The position numbers and the translations under genes are program-made. A model generated the notes under the pieces. The model was not told where the DNA came from. It made no database searches and was given only the letters and a program-made list of their open reading frames with translations. A DNA stretch of 5,069 bases from DASUZD01 sp036377055. Lineage in GTDB: Bacteria; Actinomycetota; Thermoleophilia; Gaiellales; Gaiellaceae. Below are positions 4,259-5,069 of the stretch, piece after piece (within the stretch, counting starts at the first letter, position 1; each line of letters begins with the position of its first letter). The DNA lies in NCBI GenBank assembly GCA_036377055.1, contig DASUZD010000183.1, positions 1 to 5,069 on the forward strand, written 5' to 3'.

Positions 4259-4829
4259 ACGTGGCGAAGGGCGACTGGCGCACGCCGAGCTGCTCGAGGT
4301 CGAGCGGCGTGGTGAACCCCTCGAACAGCCGCTTGCCGTCGCCGAGGACGACCGGCGCGACGATGATCGTCAGCTCGTCGACGAGGCCGGCCTCGAGTGC
4401 CTGGCGAATGACGTCAGCGCCGCCCATCACGAGTACGTCCTTGTCACCCGCCGCCGCGATCCCGCGCTCGATGGCCGGCCGCACGCCGGAGACGAACATG
4501 AAGGCGCCGCCCTCGGGCTCCTCTTCGGGACGGTGGGTGACGATGAAGACCGGCACGTCCCAGGGGTTCTCGTCGCCCCAATGCCGTGCCGCTTCGTAGG
4601 TGAATCGTCCGCTGACGACCGCGCCCATCTCCGCAGTCGTCTCCGCGAGCCAGGCGGCATCCTCGCCGCCCGGCTCGCCCCTCGGCTCCTCGTCGTACGT
4701 CCACGGGCCCCCGAATACCCAGTAGTGCAGTCGCTCGCCCCCTTCACCGAGCCCTTTGCCGGGCCCGTCGTTCGGGCCGGCGACGTAGCCGTCGACCGAC
4801 GTCGTGATCGCTGCTTTGACCTTCGCCAT
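4215..4829 (-). CDS. Dihydrofolate reductase family protein (RibD C-terminal fold, 204 aa)
   Basis: The gene runs from ATG at 4829-4827 to TGA at 4217-4215, with GAGGAG (minus strand, 4841-4836) 6 nt before the start. The N-terminus TTSVDGYVAGPNDGPG (9-24) is the DHFR/RibD-C signature (SxDGxxAGP). It is followed by AVVSGRFTYEAARHW (70-84), VPVFIVTHRP (92-101), DVLVMGGADVIRQALEAGLVDELTIIVAPVVLGDGKRLFEG (131-171) and the closing strand FIEYRV (191-196). These blocks build the NADPH-binding fold, with a Gly-Gly phosphate-contacting loop at 136-137. Such stand-alone proteins are widespread in actinobacteria and their substrates are mostly unknown. True folate reduction is not implied. The last eight residues (KQSTRAPR) run past the closing strand and lie in the 44-bp overlap with the convergent PPOX gene. 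It may be co-transcribed with the SRPBCC gene upstream (70-bp gap), although a hairpin lies between them. Confidence 0.9.
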   Translation of the reverse strand: MAKVKAAITTSVDGYVAGPNDGPGKGLGEGGERLHYWVFGGPWTYDEEPRGEPGGEDAAWLAETTAEMGAVVSGRFTYEAARHWGDENPWDVPVFIVTHRPEEEPEGGAFMFVSGVRPAIERGIAAAGDKDVLVMGGADVIRQALEAGLVDELTIIVAPVVLGDGKRLFEGFTTPLDLEQLGVRQSPFATFIEYRVKQSTRAPR

Positions 4830-4871
4830 CTCGCGCTCCTCACTGGTCGCTTTCGACGGTACGACCTGCGG

Positions 4872-4901
4872 AAGCGCCGAGACTCATCGGCTCGGGCGCT
4901 T
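4872..4901 (-). terminator. Hairpin just past the SRPBCC gene, possible terminator
   Basis: Arms AAGCGCCGAG (4872-4881) and CTCGGGCGCTT (4891-4901) form a 10-bp stem with a single bulged G around a 9-nt loop. On the minus strand the hairpin begins at the TAA of the SRPBCC gene, partly overlapping it (4902-4900). No T-run follows, so it is not a standard intrinsic terminator. It might attenuate read-through into the DHFR-like gene or protect the mRNA 3' end. Confidence 0.4.
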
Positions 4902-5069
4902 AGGCCTTGCGCTCGGCCTTACCGGCGTCGATCTCGCCTCGCCATTCGCCGCTCTCGGTGCCGCGGCTCTCGATCAGGTCCTTGAACCGCTTCAGGTCGC
5001 CCCGGACGCGCTGGGCATCCAGTCCGGCCGCCGAGCCGAGCTGCTCGATCGGGCCCTCGGCCTGGTAGC
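4900..5069 (-). CDS. SRPBCC family (polyketide cyclase/dehydrase-like) protein, C-terminus only
   Basis: The minus-strand frame enters from the right edge and ends at TAA (4902-4900), giving 55 residues. The visible part reads GPIEQLGSAAGLDAQRVRGD (5-24), then LKRFKDLIESRGTESGEWRG (25-44) and a short charged tail ending ERKA. The long amphipathic helix with 'GLDxxRVxGDLxRFKxxIESRG' and 'GxWRGEI' matches the C-terminus of SRPBCC/cyclase-dehydrase proteins, as I recall them. Their helix-grip fold encloses a hydrophobic ligand cavity, and the ligand is unknown. The N-terminal majority, including the cavity-lining strands and the start, lies outside the window. It is upstream of and on the same strand as the DHFR-like gene. 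Confidence 0.75.
   Translation of the reverse strand, partial: YQAEGPIEQLGSAAGLDAQRVRGDLKRFKDLIESRGTESGEWRGEIDAGKAERKA

Noticed and set aside
4856..4861. TACCGT (minus strand) as a -10 box for the DHFR-like gene
   Set aside because: The TAnnnT pattern fits and its position before the Shine-Dalgarno is plausible, but there is no acceptable -35 hexamer at 16-18 bp, so it is not called.
4107..4985. Long plus-strand open frame opposite the DHFR-like gene, and similar long frames such as 1313-1999
   Set aside because: They are shadows of real genes, with low-complexity Arg/Pro/Ala composition and no recognisable motif.
1..5069. Defence system, prophage, insertion sequence, CRISPR array, tRNA/rRNA or biosynthetic cluster
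   Set aside because: No supporting motifs, direct repeats, terminal inverted repeats or hallmark genes were seen. All recognised genes are ordinary chromosomal accessory families.

Overview
This is a high-GC window with a strong G/C preference at third codon positions and many GTG starts. It looks like part of an actinobacterial chromosome. Two neighbouring proteins belong to families built around coenzyme F420, and there are two cupins of types I associate with soil actinobacteria. A Thermoleophilia/Gaiellales-like lineage fits, but that is inference from family recall rather than a marker gene. No rRNA, tRNA, CRISPR array, transposase, integrase or phage gene is visible.

Layout, left to right: (1) the C-terminal part of a thioredoxin-reductase-like flavoprotein (+, cut by the left edge, ends 552); (2) a 56-aa single-pass membrane protein with a Gly-rich tail (-, 598-768); (3) a 122-bp divergent intergenic region holding a palindrome; (4) a cupin plus TPR-like protein (+, 891-1535); (5) a small P-loop kinase-like ATPase (-, 1532-1990); (6) a second, unrelated cupin (+, 2009-2569); (7) a DUF4232-like exported protein (+, 2581-3120); (8) an LLM-class F420-dependent oxidoreductase (-, 3101-3853); (9) a PPOX-class F420-dependent oxidoreductase (+, 3848-4258); (10) a dihydrofolate-reductase/RibD-C-like protein (-, 4215-4829); (11) the C-terminus of an SRPBCC (cyclase/dehydrase-like) protein (-, 4900 to the right edge).

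The genes look like a set of independent accessory redox and small-molecule genes rather than one pathway. Only 6-7 (+) and 11-10 (-) are adjacent on the same strand and could be co-transcribed. The most distinctive property is architectural. Between 891 and 4829 strands alternate almost gene by gene and neighbours touch or overlap. Two convergent genes share a CTAG as overlapping stop codons, two divergent genes share a GTGCAC palindrome as overlapping start codons, another divergent pair is only 18 bp apart, and two convergent pairs overlap by 20 and 44 bp. I see no convincing undescribed multi-gene system. The findings below concern this packing, a candidate operator, and unusual residues or short proteins.
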